Source: JAUILA01 sp964563925
GTDB taxonomy: Bacteria > Bacteroidota > Bacteroidia > Cytophagales > Cyclobacteriaceae
Direction of reading: 5' to 3'
Assembly: GCA_964563925.1 (NCBI GenBank)
Contig: CAZLZD010000044.1
Span: 1 to 33,752, forward strand
DNA: 33,752 bases
The notes beneath the pieces are model-generated. The model was not told the origin of the DNA. It was given only the letters and a program-made list of their open reading frames with translations, and ran no database searches. Position numbers and translations under genes: made by a program. Positions 24,828 through 33,752 of the stretch are shown here, in pieces (positions within the stretch are counted from its first letter, which is position 1; the number at the start of each line of letters is the position of its first letter).

Positions 24828-26528
24828 TCAGGAACCCAGCCAGCTGTCCAGCGCATTTTGCGCTTCTTCAGAAATATTCTCCTTTAACCGGACATGAGGA
24901 ACTTCGAAATAACTGGCGGATGCATCCGGCCTCAGGTTGAATTCGCGACTTCCCTGCAACCTGCCAACCGTAAAAGTGACTTCCCCTTCCGGATTGAATG
25001 CATCCGGATGAAATTTATCACCGTTTACACGCTCTATCTGGTCATCCAGGCTAAAGTACTGCTCTGCCTGTGAACCCGGGAACATTTGGCTGACCCGGTA
25101 CTTGCCTTCATTCTCCGAGAGACGCACACCCAGGTAACGTTCCAGTTTGTCTTCTGCGGGTTCCCAGATCAATTGAAGTCCGGTCTGATCAAGCAATTCC
25201 GTAAGGAGAGGCATTTTTTCTTCGGTCCCAAGGACAAAGCGGTCAAAGAAATCATTGAGATCGGCGCCGGCCGCATCCGAGGTGAGCGTACGGATATCCT
25301 GCAATGAATAGCCCCTCTCGCGGTGGGCAAACTCCGTGAACAGCCTGCGCACCACATCATCCAGCGAGTGCCGTCCGTCCGACGACCTGCGGATGAGCAG
25401 GTCAAGCATTAATGCCGAAACTGCTCCTTCCACGTAAATACTGCTTTTCCGGCCCGGGGCGCTTTTCTGGTAACCGTCGATCCACAGGTCATAGGATGAA
25501 TCAACCACCGACAGGGACAGCCTGCCGTGGTTGTCAAAATGGCGCTTCAGAAGTTTTCCCAGTTCGCGGAAATACCACTCGCGGTTGCGTACCTGTGACC
25601 TGACCAGAAAAAGATCTCCGTAATAGGTCGTGAAACCCTCCGCCACAAAACCGGTGGGGAAATAGGCGGGCTCGTGAAATTTGTACGGGAACAATTCACG
25701 CGGCCGGATCTTCAATATATTCCAGGCGTGAAACAACTCATGGGAACTCACCCCCAGCAGCTGATCGTTCATTTCATCATCACCAAGCTTATCGTCCGGA
25801 CCCAGGCAGATTACCGTAGAAGCTCCGTGCTCGACCCCGTGATAAAATTTGTAGGGGAGAATAAGCAACAGGAAATGGTACGATTTCTCAGGGAATTCCT
25901 CCATCATCCTGATCTGGGATTCCGAAAAATGCCTGAAGTCCGGAATTATAGTATCCTCCTTCAGTTGCGCTCCCCACGACCAGATATGAAACGAGGTTTC
26001 GCCCACCTGGTAGGTGAGCTCCTGAAGGGTTGCGGCGGCCAGGAGCGGACTGTCGGCCAGTTGGTAATAGTCGTCCGACCGGAACTCCCCCTCCCCGGCT
26101 TCCTCCAGCGAGGTGGCAATCCGGTAATTTTCAGGAATGTCAATGTGCACTTCGCAGGGCTGATCCATTTGGAGCGGCTCATAGATAAGGCAGTTCACGA
26201 AATTGATATAAATGAGCTCTTCGTCGATCCAGCTTGATCCGGCATCCATTCGGAAGGCAAAATATTCGTATTCAGCCACCACCTTGCCTGTATCGTCTGC
26301 TGTGACCCGCCAGGTACTCAACTGGGGCTTGGCCGACGGCAGTAATTCTTCCATGCCATTCATAAAGCGCAGATCGCGTAAATTTTTTGCGTAATTTGCC
26401 GCTTCATACCGGCCCGGTCGCCACATAGGCAGGTGAAAAGTGCAGTGGGCATGGGGCTCAACAAGGTATTCTGCCCGTATCCTGATCATGTGGGTAAGCG
26501 GATTCGGAAAGGAGAGGTAAAATTTCAT
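24828..26528 (-). CDS. M61 family metallopeptidase with PDZ domain
   Basis: This 566-residue protein resembles glycyl-aminopeptidase-like M61 enzymes. An N-terminal beta domain (~1-170, with FHLPMWRPGRYE and AFRMDAGSSWIDEELIY) precedes a gluzincin core: H263-E264-LFH267 in SSHELFHAWNILKIRP, and third zinc ligand E297 in FVAEGFTTYYGDL. A PDZ domain follows near residues 460-520 (YLGVRLSENEGKYRVSQMFP, DDQIERVNGDKF). There is no signal peptide at the N-terminus (MKFYLSFPNPLTHMI), so it is probably cytoplasmic, unlike many exported homologues. It is transcribed away from the rpmH promoter. Its physiological substrate is unknown. Confidence 0.9.
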   Translation of the reverse strand: MKFYLSFPNPLTHMIRIRAEYLVEPHAHCTFHLPMWRPGRYEAANYAKNLRDLRFMNGMEELLPSAKPQLSTWRVTADDTGKVVAEYEYFAFRMDAGSSWIDEELIYINFVNCLIYEPLQMDQPCEVHIDIPENYRIATSLEEAGEGEFRSDDYYQLADSPLLAAATLQELTYQVGETSFHIWSWGAQLKEDTIIPDFRHFSESQIRMMEEFPEKSYHFLLLILPYKFYHGVEHGASTVICLGPDDKLGDDEMNDQLLGVSSHELFHAWNILKIRPRELFPYKFHEPAYFPTGFVAEGFTTYYGDLFLVRSQVRNREWYFRELGKLLKRHFDNHGRLSLSVVDSSYDLWIDGYQKSAPGRKSSIYVEGAVSALMLDLLIRRSSDGRHSLDDVVRRLFTEFAHRERGYSLQDIRTLTSDAAGADLNDFFDRFVLGTEEKMPLLTELLDQTGLQLIWEPAEDKLERYLGVRLSENEGKYRVSQMFPGSQAEQYFSLDDQIERVNGDKFHPDAFNPEGEVTFTVGRLQGSREFNLRPDASASYFEVPHVRLKENISEEAQNALDSWLGS

Positions 26529-26606
26529 GACCTAAAAATACAGGAAATCCAGCTTCATTCACAGAATGATCACCCTGAGAAAGATGTGGGAAAAAGAATT
26601 AAACTA

Positions 26607-26637
26607 TTGGGAAAAATGAAAAAGCTACATATCTTTG
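26607..26637 (+). promoter_or_regulatory. promoter for rpmH-rnpA
   Basis: TTG at 26607-26609 and TATCTTTG at 26630-26637 are 20 nt apart. The -7 element continues as TATCTTTGCA, the same ten bases as rRNA promoter P1. It ends 62 nt before the rpmH start codon. Confidence 0.7.
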
Positions 26638-26699
26638 CACCCCATTTGGGATAAATTGAAGCATAGACTGGTGCGCCGGTCAATAAAATAAAGGAAGCA

Positions 26700-26855
26700 A
26701 TGAAAAGGACATTTCAACCATCGCAGCGTAAGAGAAAGAACAAGCACGGATATCGTGCACGTATGGAATCAGCCAACGGACGTGCGGTATTGGCCCGTCG
26801 TCGTGCCAAAGGCCGTAAGAAACTGACTGTTTCTGACGAGAAGACGCATAAGTAA
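26700..26855 (+). CDS. rpmH: 50S ribosomal protein bL34
   Basis: This 51-residue, very basic protein of the large ribosomal subunit is complete. It starts MKRTFQPSQRKRKNKHGYRA and continues through RMESANGRAVLARRRAKGRK, both diagnostic for L34, with a short family-variable tail (KLTVSDEKTHK). AAGGAAGC lies just before the ATG. It is followed by rnpA, the near-universal order in bacteria. dnaA and the replication origin, which often precede rpmH elsewhere, are not here. Confidence 0.98.
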   Translation: MKRTFQPSQRKRKNKHGYRARMESANGRAVLARRRAKGRKKLTVSDEKTHK

Positions 26856-26908
26856 CAGGTGCAGGCCTGCAGCCTGTCTGCGAATGTGTTGAAGTCCATC
26901 CGTAAATT

Positions 26909-27271
26909 ATGAAGTCGTCGTACTCATTCGGAAAGGACGAACGTCTCTCCAGGAAACGTGACATACAGGAACTCTTCCAAAAGGGTTCCTCTTTTTATTT
27001 GTACCCATTCCGGATTCTCTGGCTGGCCCACACCGAAAGCACGAACAGCCAGGTGCTGATTTCCGTATCCAGCCGTCATTTTAAAAAAGCCGTTGACCGT
27101 AACCTGCTGAAGCGGCGTATCCGCGAAGGATACCGGTTAAACAAACACACAAGGCAGGAGGGCGCCCCGCTGATGATTGCGCTGGTTTATACGGCTCGCG
27201 AAATTCTCCCGTCTGAAAAGATCCATGATTCCATCCGCAAAGTCTTGTCCCGCTTGCCTGAAACTCCGTAA
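26909..27271 (+). CDS. rnpA: ribonuclease P protein component
   Basis: This 120-residue basic protein binds the RNase P RNA and helps process tRNA 5' ends. The family fold is visible: FGKDERLSRKRDIQELFQKG at the N-terminus, the strand VLISVSSRHFKKAV, and the RNR motif DRNLLKRRIREGYR. It lies 53 nt after rpmH and 9 nt before tsaB, so the three probably share the promoter upstream of rpmH. Confidence 0.96.
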   Translation: MKSSYSFGKDERLSRKRDIQELFQKGSSFYLYPFRILWLAHTESTNSQVLISVSSRHFKKAVDRNLLKRRIREGYRLNKHTRQEGAPLMIALVYTAREILPSEKIHDSIRKVLSRLPETP

Positions 27272-27280
27272 TTCACTGAC

Positions 27281-27964
27281 ATGATCCATATTCTCAGTAT
27301 CGAGACCAGCACGACGGTTTGTTCGGTGGCCGTTCACGGTGACGGGAAGCTCACCGGGCAGCTTTCGTTGTATACGGAAAAATCACACAGTGCCCAGCTG
27401 GGTAAAATGGTCAGTGAACTTATGCGGTCCTGTGAGCTGGAGAATAAAGACCTGGACGCGGTGGCCGTATCGGGAGGTCCGGGGTCCTATACCGGTCTTC
27501 GCATCGGGTGTTCGCTGGCCAAGGGAATGTGCTATGCCCTCGAAATTCCACTGATCGCGGTCTCCACGCTGGAGGCCCTGGGCCGTCAGGTGCAGCGTTA
27601 TATTCCGGCAGAGGCATTGCTTTGTCCTATGCTGGATGCGCGGCGTATGGAAGTTTACACCATGATGATGGACAGAGAGGGCAGGGTACTGACACCGGTG
27701 CATCCGCTGATCCTCGATGCGACTTCTTTTGAAGAACATTTAAACAACCGGGAAATCTGGTTTTTTGGTAATGGATCCGGGAAGGCGGCAGAAGTAATCC
27801 GGCATCCGAATGCAACGTTCATCCCCGGCATTACCACCGAAGCACGGGCTGTCGGTGAACTCGCCTTCGGGAAGTTTGGCAGGGAGGAGTTTGAGGATGT
27901 GGCATATTATGAGCCGTTTTATCTGAAGGAATTTCAGGCAACCAAACCAAAAAAGAAGCTTTAG
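27281..27964 (+). CDS. tsaB: tRNA threonylcarbamoyladenosine biosynthesis protein TsaB
   Basis: This 227-residue protein is the non-catalytic partner of TsaD in forming t6A at position 37 of ANN-decoding tRNAs. It shows the actin-like ASKHA fold: ILSIETSTTVCSVAV, HSAQLGKMVSELM, and the hallmark VSGGPGSYTGLRIGCSLAKG. The length is typical of TsaB and it lacks the metal-binding HxxxH of TsaD. It begins 9 nt after rnpA. Confidence 0.95.
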   Translation: MIHILSIETSTTVCSVAVHGDGKLTGQLSLYTEKSHSAQLGKMVSELMRSCELENKDLDAVAVSGGPGSYTGLRIGCSLAKGMCYALEIPLIAVSTLEALGRQVQRYIPAEALLCPMLDARRMEVYTMMMDREGRVLTPVHPLILDATSFEEHLNNREIWFFGNGSGKAAEVIRHPNATFIPGITTEARAVGELAFGKFGREEFEDVAYYEPFYLKEFQATKPKKKL

Positions 27965-27990
27965 CGTTTTAGTGAAGTAAAGAGAAAAGC

Positions 27991-28500
27991 ATGGACGAGA
28001 TAGTAAATAAAGTTGCGAACAGTGCCCTGATCACGTTGGACCTGGAGAAATACTATCACCCCGGGGAGCGGGTGACCTGGGACATGAAGGACTGGCTGTA
28101 CCAGGAAATGATCCTTAAGGAAAAGGATTTCCGGGCTGAGCTCAAGGCACATGACTGGTCAGGCTACGAAGGGAAGAATGTGGCGATCACCTGCACGGCT
28201 GATGCCATTGTCCCGACCTGGGCCTACATGCTTGCGGCGACTTACATTGCACCCCACGCCCACCTGGTGATCATGGGGGACAGGAGTGCGCTGGACCTGG
28301 TCCTTTTCCGTGATGCTCTCGCTAAGATAAATCCGGCAGACTTTCAGGATGCCAAGGTGGTTATCAAGGGATGCGGAAACCTCCCGGTCCCGGAGTCGGC
28401 CTATGTGGAGCTGACTACCCTGATGCAGCCGTATGTGTCAAGCCTAATGTACGGTGAGCCATGCAGTACGGTTCCTTTGTATAAGAAACGCAAAGTTTAA
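27991..28500 (+). CDS. DUF2480 family protein
   Basis: This 169-residue soluble protein starts MDEIVNKVANSALITLDLEK and contains WDMKDWLYQEMILKEKDFR, VAITCTADAIVPTWAYML and VVIKGCGNLPVPESAYVEL, which I recognise as DUF2480, a family of unknown function confined largely to Bacteroidota. Three cysteines are present (C64 region, C128 region and C160 region) but no clear metal motif. It starts 26 nt after tsaB and probably belongs to the same transcript. Its stop overlaps the stop of the converging protease gene by 3 nt inside a TTAA. Confidence 0.88.
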   Translation: MDEIVNKVANSALITLDLEKYYHPGERVTWDMKDWLYQEMILKEKDFRAELKAHDWSGYEGKNVAITCTADAIVPTWAYMLAATYIAPHAHLVIMGDRSALDLVLFRDALAKINPADFQDAKVVIKGCGNLPVPESAYVELTTLMQPYVSSLMYGEPCSTVPLYKKRKV

Positions 28501-31178
28501 TAGACGACCAGGCGTCCTGCCTGAATAATGGCCGAATTGGTACGCACCCTGTAGAGGTAAATCCCGGCGGCAATGGTCATCGGAATGTCCTCTTCAGCCG
28601 TAATGAGCGGAATGCGGGTCAACACAGACCCCTGCATGGTTATAATTTCAAGCATGGTATCAGGGTCTTCTGAAATTACACGGAGAATCTCACCCGACTG
28701 CACCGGATTTGGATAGATCAATGCAGCACCTGCAGGCACGTAGATAAACGATAGGATGTCTGACCTGATCACCCGGCCATCGTCCAGGTATAGGGCGGCC
28801 TGGTATCGGTTCGGACCGGTTTGGGGATTCGAATCGGTCAGGATTATCTCCGTAGCCGGATTAGTGCTTTCTCCGATAATCAGCCCGTCATTGACCCGTT
28901 CCACCACCATCCGGGAAATTCCGTCCGACGTGCCGAGACGCACAGTCAGCTGTATATCGGTATCCCTGACCAGTCCGGTAAAGCCGGCAAAATAACACCC
29001 GACCCCCTGCCTTCCAATATGAAAGGTTACGGCTCGTCCTGCCGGATAATTGGCCAGGTACGCCTGAACCGAGATGAGGCTGTCGGTGTAGTTGACTTCT
29101 GATGAATTCAGGATCGTGTCGGTTTTGGAAATCAGGCTGATAAGCTTGTTGTTTTTCCGGCCGCGGATCTGGTAGCTTGTGGCATTCGGGACCGGGGACC
29201 AGCTTATCTGCCAGTCATTCTCACACACATAATCAACAGAGGTATTGGGGATTTCCGAGAATGTGAAGAAGGCGGACTCATAGGTTTGTCCTCCTGATTG
29301 CAGGCGGAGCTGCACTACGGCCGTGGTATCGGGGGCGTCAAATGTAAATGATTCCTGTCCGGCGTTTACCATTCCCACCTCCTGCCATTCACCATTTTGG
29401 GTGCGCCAGGCGATTTGCGCATCGCCCGAAAGGGAGGTGTCCCAGTAGACCGGGGCAGGCTGTCCTGCGGTTAGGACGGTATTCTCCAGAGGGTAACGCC
29501 AGGAAAAATATCCGGTTTGTTCGGTGTGCCAGGCCAGGTACATGGGAAAATCCTCGCCGGCTTCCACAAGGACCTGGTACGTGCCAGGTTCAGGATTCTC
29601 CAGCGTAATCAGTTCCTGGGTATTACGGTGATCCGGACCCCGGCGGGCAGGGAGAGCCAGGGAATCGGCGTGAGGATAGGCTGACAGCGTCCACGGTAAG
29701 ACGGGTGGACCGGACGGGCCCTGGAGCGCCATGTCGGCATCACGCACCAGCAATACCTGATCTCCCGGGGTGGCCGGAGGATCAAACCAGGAAAGAACGA
29801 GGCGGACTGAGGCGGTTCCTTCCGGGATGACAAGACTTACCTGAGACGTGCCGGATAACTGCTGGTAATTGGCCTGTTCGATGATCCGGGCAGAATGAAT
29901 GAGGTTTAGCTGACCATAACCTGAAGAATAATCAGGCCCAGGGGTTCCGACTTCGTCGGACCCGGCCAGGAGAATGGCACGGATCAAGGCAAATTCGGCG
30001 GTCTCTCCGGTTTGGGAAGAGTAAAGTTCTGACAAGACCGCGGCCGACCCTGAAACGAGGGCTGCCGCATCGCTCGTTCCGCCTTCACCGTACGCAACGA
30101 TTTCCGGACGGATTCGCCCGTCAAAAGTAGGCCCCCTGGAATTCTGTGGAATGACCTGGCCGGTGGCATCGGAAGAGGAGACGGTCAGGATATTCTTGGC
30201 ATTCTTGAAGTTACCGGTCAGGGTGCTGAAACCAGTAATACCGGTATACGGTCCGGCCCCCGGTGTCTGGGTTCCGGCATTACCGATCGAAAAGACATGC
30301 GTAAGTGAGGGATTAGCTTCGGCCGACTGGTCATAGGAGGCGGCTTCAGGCCCATAAAAAGGTTCGGGGGAGGTGCCGTAACTGTGATTTTGAACGGTCA
30401 CATCTTCGTAATAGGAATCTGTTTCAGCAAACAGGGATGAAAATGATGCCTGTTTCAGCAGGACTGCGGGGCTTACCCCCTCTGTTTCAGCGGCGAGCAA
30501 TCCGCTTCCGGCGGCCAGCGTGGCCATTTCGGTTGCATGGATGGAGATTGACAATCCGGGTTCTTCATAGGCCGACCTGCCCCGAAGGTCGGGGTCTTCC
30601 GGGTTATACCCCTGCTCTTTGACACTCAGTATGCTATTTTCTCCGCGGACCTCAGGAAAAGCCTCGTGAAAAGCTTTGATCCGGTTGAGGCCTTGATTTA
30701 CGAAAGGAACAAGTGATTCTTCCACTGCTTTTTTTGCCGGGCTTATATACACAATACCGGGGTGATCCATCAGCACGGGTAGACGTGCGGCCGGGATCAG
30801 GACGGACAGTGAGCCCGGGACCGGTTGTCCGGAAAATGTACGTACCACCACTTCCACAGCTTCCGGGGTGCGCACGGTGACTATATACGGTGGTGATTCC
30901 GGCAAGCCCGGCGCGAGCTTCCATTGATTATTGATTCGATAAAGGAGGCTGTTAGCCGGCAGGGAGTCTTCCAGGTATACGATATGGTGATCCCTGGTTA
31001 CGGATTGTACGCGTTGGTATGCGGAAGGGGGGTCACCTTTTATAAGGTAATAACCTGGCGTGACTGTGGCCGAAACGGGGGTAGCCTCCAGCCTGACCAG
31101 CTCCGGACGGGTACGCTGGGCAGTGGTCAGGGAGATGACCGACAGCAACAGGGAACCGGTAAGAAGTAAGCGTAGCAA
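28497..31178 (-). CDS. T9SS-secreted subtilase-like (S8) protein with C-terminal sorting domain
   Basis: This 893-residue protein has a signal peptide (MLRLLLTGSLLLSVISLTTA), a pro-region (~21-170), a subtilase-like domain (~175-440), beta-sandwich domains, and a C-terminal type A T9SS sorting domain (IYPNPVQSGEILRV, AAGIYLYRVRTNSAIIQAGR). In the protease domain the His motif is H214-ATEMATLAAGSG, the oxyanion Asn is N300 (FSIGNAGTQ) and the nucleophile is S369 (GEGGTSDAAALVSGSAAVL). Where the catalytic Asp motif (VxDxG) belongs, the sequence reads SVKEQGYNPEDPDLRGRS, so the Asp is missing or replaced by E188. Activity is therefore uncertain. It should be secreted to the surface or medium through the type IX system. 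Divergent from the M57 lipoprotein gene. Confidence 0.85.
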   Translation of the reverse strand: MLRLLLTGSLLLSVISLTTAQRTRPELVRLEATPVSATVTPGYYLIKGDPPSAYQRVQSVTRDHHIVYLEDSLPANSLLYRINNQWKLAPGLPESPPYIVTVRTPEAVEVVVRTFSGQPVPGSLSVLIPAARLPVLMDHPGIVYISPAKKAVEESLVPFVNQGLNRIKAFHEAFPEVRGENSILSVKEQGYNPEDPDLRGRSAYEEPGLSISIHATEMATLAAGSGLLAAETEGVSPAVLLKQASFSSLFAETDSYYEDVTVQNHSYGTSPEPFYGPEAASYDQSAEANPSLTHVFSIGNAGTQTPGAGPYTGITGFSTLTGNFKNAKNILTVSSSDATGQVIPQNSRGPTFDGRIRPEIVAYGEGGTSDAAALVSGSAAVLSELYSSQTGETAEFALIRAILLAGSDEVGTPGPDYSSGYGQLNLIHSARIIEQANYQQLSGTSQVSLVIPEGTASVRLVLSWFDPPATPGDQVLLVRDADMALQGPSGPPVLPWTLSAYPHADSLALPARRGPDHRNTQELITLENPEPGTYQVLVEAGEDFPMYLAWHTEQTGYFSWRYPLENTVLTAGQPAPVYWDTSLSGDAQIAWRTQNGEWQEVGMVNAGQESFTFDAPDTTAVVQLRLQSGGQTYESAFFTFSEIPNTSVDYVCENDWQISWSPVPNATSYQIRGRKNNKLISLISKTDTILNSSEVNYTDSLISVQAYLANYPAGRAVTFHIGRQGVGCYFAGFTGLVRDTDIQLTVRLGTSDGISRMVVERVNDGLIIGESTNPATEIILTDSNPQTGPNRYQAALYLDDGRVIRSDILSFIYVPAGAALIYPNPVQSGEILRVISEDPDTMLEIITMQGSVLTRIPLITAEEDIPMTIAAGIYLYRVRTNSAIIQAGRLVVY

Positions 31179-31328
31179 TGAAGGAAGTTTTGTAATTAAT
31201 AGAAAATGCAGAATTTAATTCTGGTTTACTTTTCGATAAACGACGAAAATATTGGATAATTCAATATGGTCATAATATCAGAAGTCCTATATTAGTTGGA
31301 TTCTTATTCAAACCTAAACAAACATTAT

Positions 31329-32144
31329 ATGAAAAGAGTAGTTTACGCCCTGGCAATTGGCCTGGCCGGCTCAGTAATTTTCGCCGGCTGTAATGACAGT
31401 GAGGATTCGGTGCTTCAGCCGACCATGCCTACCGAAGCCGAGCTTGCCGCCATTATTGACGCCGGGTTTAATCCCGATGGCGCGTGGAAAGATGAGGATG
31501 GAGGATTATGGATTGAGGGTGATTACCGGTTTACGGTAGATCAGCTGGAAGACATGACTCCCGGAGTTTCTGTCAGTGAAGAACATTACCGGACCACCAA
31601 TATTGTGGGTGGAACACCGCGTACTATTACCGTGTACATGGATGATGAATTTAATGCAGAGATGCAGGCAGCCTTTGACCTGGCACTGTCCCGGTACAAT
31701 GCCCTGAACCTGAATCTGACGTTCACTCGTGCCTCTGCTGCAGGCGCAGACATTGATATTTTTGCCGGTAAGTTCCGTCGGTATTTCGGTGGGATCATTC
31801 TTGGGCAGAGTGCCGGTTTCCCGGATGCAAATGGTGATCCGGCAACCCCGATTACCTTGAACAAGGATGTATACAGCCCTAAGCGAGGTTCGATACCTGA
31901 CGATGCAGCCACGGTGATTGCCCATGAGATTGGCCATGCCATCGGGTTCCGTCATACCGATTACATGAACCGGAGCTACAGCTGTGGTAGCGGTGGTGAT
32001 GAGGGAGCTGCAGATGTAGGGGCCGTGCATATACCGGGTACCCCGACCGGACCAAGTGCTGGCAGCTGGATGCTTGCCTGCAGCAATGGTACAGACCGGG
32101 ATTTTACCCCGTCGGACGAGACAGCCCTGACAACGGTGTACTAA
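31329..32144 (+). CDS. M57-type dual-action HEIGH metallopeptidase lipoprotein
   Basis: This 271-residue lipoprotein starts at ATG 31329 (the in-frame ATG at 31296 would place 11 residues before the signal). The signal MKRVVYALAIGLAGSVIFAG ends in lipobox FAGC with Cys21, followed by NDSEDS, an acidic stretch compatible with surface exposure. The zinc site is H199-E200-IGH203 with H209 (VIAHEIGHAIGFRHTDYMNR), the metzincin-like HExxHxxxxxH pattern that names the family. Upstream, TFTRASAAGADIDIFAG and SAGFPDANGDPATPITLNKD match by recall. Two cysteines (SYSCG and MLACSN) may form a disulfide. A rho-independent terminator follows. Substrate unknown. Confidence 0.9.
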   Translation: MKRVVYALAIGLAGSVIFAGCNDSEDSVLQPTMPTEAELAAIIDAGFNPDGAWKDEDGGLWIEGDYRFTVDQLEDMTPGVSVSEEHYRTTNIVGGTPRTITVYMDDEFNAEMQAAFDLALSRYNALNLNLTFTRASAAGADIDIFAGKFRRYFGGIILGQSAGFPDANGDPATPITLNKDVYSPKRGSIPDDAATVIAHEIGHAIGFRHTDYMNRSYSCGSGGDEGAADVGAVHIPGTPTGPSAGSWMLACSNGTDRDFTPSDETALTTVY

Positions 32145-32402
32145 CCGAACAACGTTTGCTGTAAAGAGGCGTCTTGGTAATTAGCAAGGCATTATGAGCC
32201 GTTCCGTTTGGGGGCGGCTTTTTTTGCGCCATATAAAATTATTCTGGTCTTAAGGAAGGGGCTGGCTTTACCCGGTACGGATATACGAATTCAACGGGGT
32301 GAAAATAATTTCATGGGGGCGTTTTACGGTAATAGCCTGATCCTGAGCTCCGGTGCAGGAGGACGGCAGGGCTCACCAAAATTAATTTCGGTAAAGATTT
32401 GG
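32145..32402. other. non-coding stretch between the M57 gene and the rRNA promoters
   Basis: Apart from the terminator at 32197-32226 I see no gene here. The short open frames lack a signal peptide, a known motif or a convincing start. The A/T-rich segment at about 32378-32400 lies where an UP-like element of the first rRNA promoter would be. Confidence 0.6.
32197..32226 (+). terminator. rho-independent terminator after the M57 gene
   Basis: AGCCG (32197-32201) pairs with CGGCT (32215-32219), with CC/GG able to extend the inner stem, and is followed directly by a T-tract to 32225. It is 52 nt downstream of the M57 stop and separates that gene from the rRNA transcription unit. Confidence 0.8.
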
Positions 32403-32430
32403 TTGGAGGGTATAAGCCTTCGTATCTTTG
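32403..32430 (+). promoter_or_regulatory. 16S rRNA promoter P1
   Basis: TTG at 32403-32405, a 17-nt spacer and TATCTTTG at 32423-32430 match the Bacteroidota primary sigma consensus exactly. Transcription would start near 32437, giving a leader of about 395 nt before mature 16S. Confidence 0.75.
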
Positions 32431-32526
32431 CAGTCCTTTGGCGCTAAAAGTAGTGCGTTACGGGTGTAAAAAGCCGGGAGAAGTGGTACAGGTTGGGGGC
32501 TCGATAAATTTTTTTTTCACCGAATG

Positions 32527-32557
32527 TTGGTGGATAAAAAACTTCGGGTTACATTTG
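32527..32557 (+). promoter_or_regulatory. 16S rRNA promoter P2
   Basis: TTG at 32527-32529, a 20-nt spacer and TACATTTG at 32550-32557 make a second promoter 127 nt downstream of P1. A run of nine T at 32509-32517 precedes it. Both promoters continue as TTTGCA after the -7 core. Confidence 0.65.
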
Positions 32558-32764
32558 CACTCGCTTTACGAAAAAGGGACCCTGAACGGGGGTTTGGAAA
32601 AGCAAAAATGATTGTCACGGAAGGTGGCAGACAGGAGGTACCGGAGGGTACACGAGCGCGGAAGCGGGAGAACGGGGGAGACCTTGTTTTTTTCAGTGGA
32701 AGCGACAACGTTCTTTGAATTAATGAGAATTGATAGCGGACCACAGGCACATGGCATAGTACAT

Positions 32765-32797
32765 GTGTCTGAGTCAAAAACCGGTCAGGACAGACAC
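32765..32797 (+). other. 16S leader inverted repeat
   Basis: GTGTCTG (32765-32771) and CAGACAC (32791-32797) form a perfect 7-bp stem over a 19-nt loop in the transcribed leader. It may fold as a leader hairpin or compete with the long processing stem that brackets 16S, whose 3' half lies outside the window. Confidence 0.55.
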
Positions 32798-32800
32798 GAC

Positions 32801-32818
32801 TTCTGTAGAGATACAGAA
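32801..32818 (+). other. 16S leader hairpin with GNRA tetraloop
   Basis: TTCTGTA (32801-32807) and TACAGAA (32812-32818) pair perfectly around GAGA, a GNRA-type tetraloop. The hairpin ends 13 nt before the predicted mature 16S 5' end and probably takes part in processing or early folding. Confidence 0.6.
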
Positions 32819-32831
32819 TCAACAATCTATT

Positions 32832-33752
<921 letters not shown>

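Noticed and set aside
25674..26237. A 187-codon plus-strand frame inside the M61 peptidase gene
   Set aside because: It overlaps the HExxH-coding region on the other strand and shows no domain or start signal.
26500..27300. Replication origin next to rpmH-rnpA
   Set aside because: No dnaA gene and no cluster of DnaA boxes was seen in the surrounding sequence.

Overview
The window is chromosomal DNA from a member of the Bacteroidota, most likely of the order Cytophagales. The evidence is a SusC/SusD pair, several lipoproteins with Bacteroidota-type lipoboxes, a T9SS type A sorting domain, DUF2480, TTG-N(17-20)-TAnnTTTG promoters, and the 5' ~920 nt of a 16S rRNA gene whose early sequence (GATGAACGCTAGCGGCAGGC at its start) is of Bacteroidota type. 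The lineage assignment is by recall, not by a database search. I saw no CRISPR array, integrase, intact insertion sequence or tRNA.

Region 1 (1-16.5 kb) is a polysaccharide utilisation locus. After a gene cut by the left edge (2-415) comes a 7TMR-DISM membrane sensor whose cytoplasmic tail is an IS1595-transposase-like zinc ribbon and helix-turn-helix with no DDE nuclease (468-2303). Next, in one direction with tiny gaps or overlaps, come susC, susD, a two-LamG surface lipoprotein, two different GH144 (Pfam Glycoamylase) lipoproteins, a GH43-discoidin-FN3 protein and a GH3 beta-glucosidase. GH144 plus GH3 is the known core of beta-1,2-glucan (sophoro-oligosaccharide) catabolism, so that glucan is the best-supported substrate. 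The first GH144 has a C-D-K-D-D start to its mature lipoprotein, a surface-export type signal, while the second has none. I infer a surface endo-acting enzyme, SusCD import, a periplasmic GH144, and then GH3 producing glucose. The fused sensor directly upstream is the candidate regulator and the most unusual item in the window.

Region 2 (16.5-24.8 kb) is mixed. It holds two exported proteins of unknown function, one a probable small outer-membrane barrel. A strong bidirectional terminator follows. A leftward cluster then encodes a TolB-like/TPR protein, a fatty acid hydroxylase-superfamily membrane protein and a homocysteine S-methyltransferase-family enzyme. Diverging from it are an exported Gfo/Idh/MocA oxidoreductase, a glycerophosphodiester phosphodiesterase and a PfkB-family (adenosine kinase-like) sugar/nucleoside kinase.

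Region 3 (24.8-33.75 kb) is largely housekeeping: an M61 peptidase (leftward), then rpmH, rnpA, tsaB and a DUF2480 gene (rightward), a large T9SS-secreted subtilase-like protein with a damaged catalytic triad (leftward), an M57 HEIGH metallopeptidase lipoprotein, and the 16S rRNA gene preceded by tandem promoters and leader hairpins. The window ends inside 16S rRNA.
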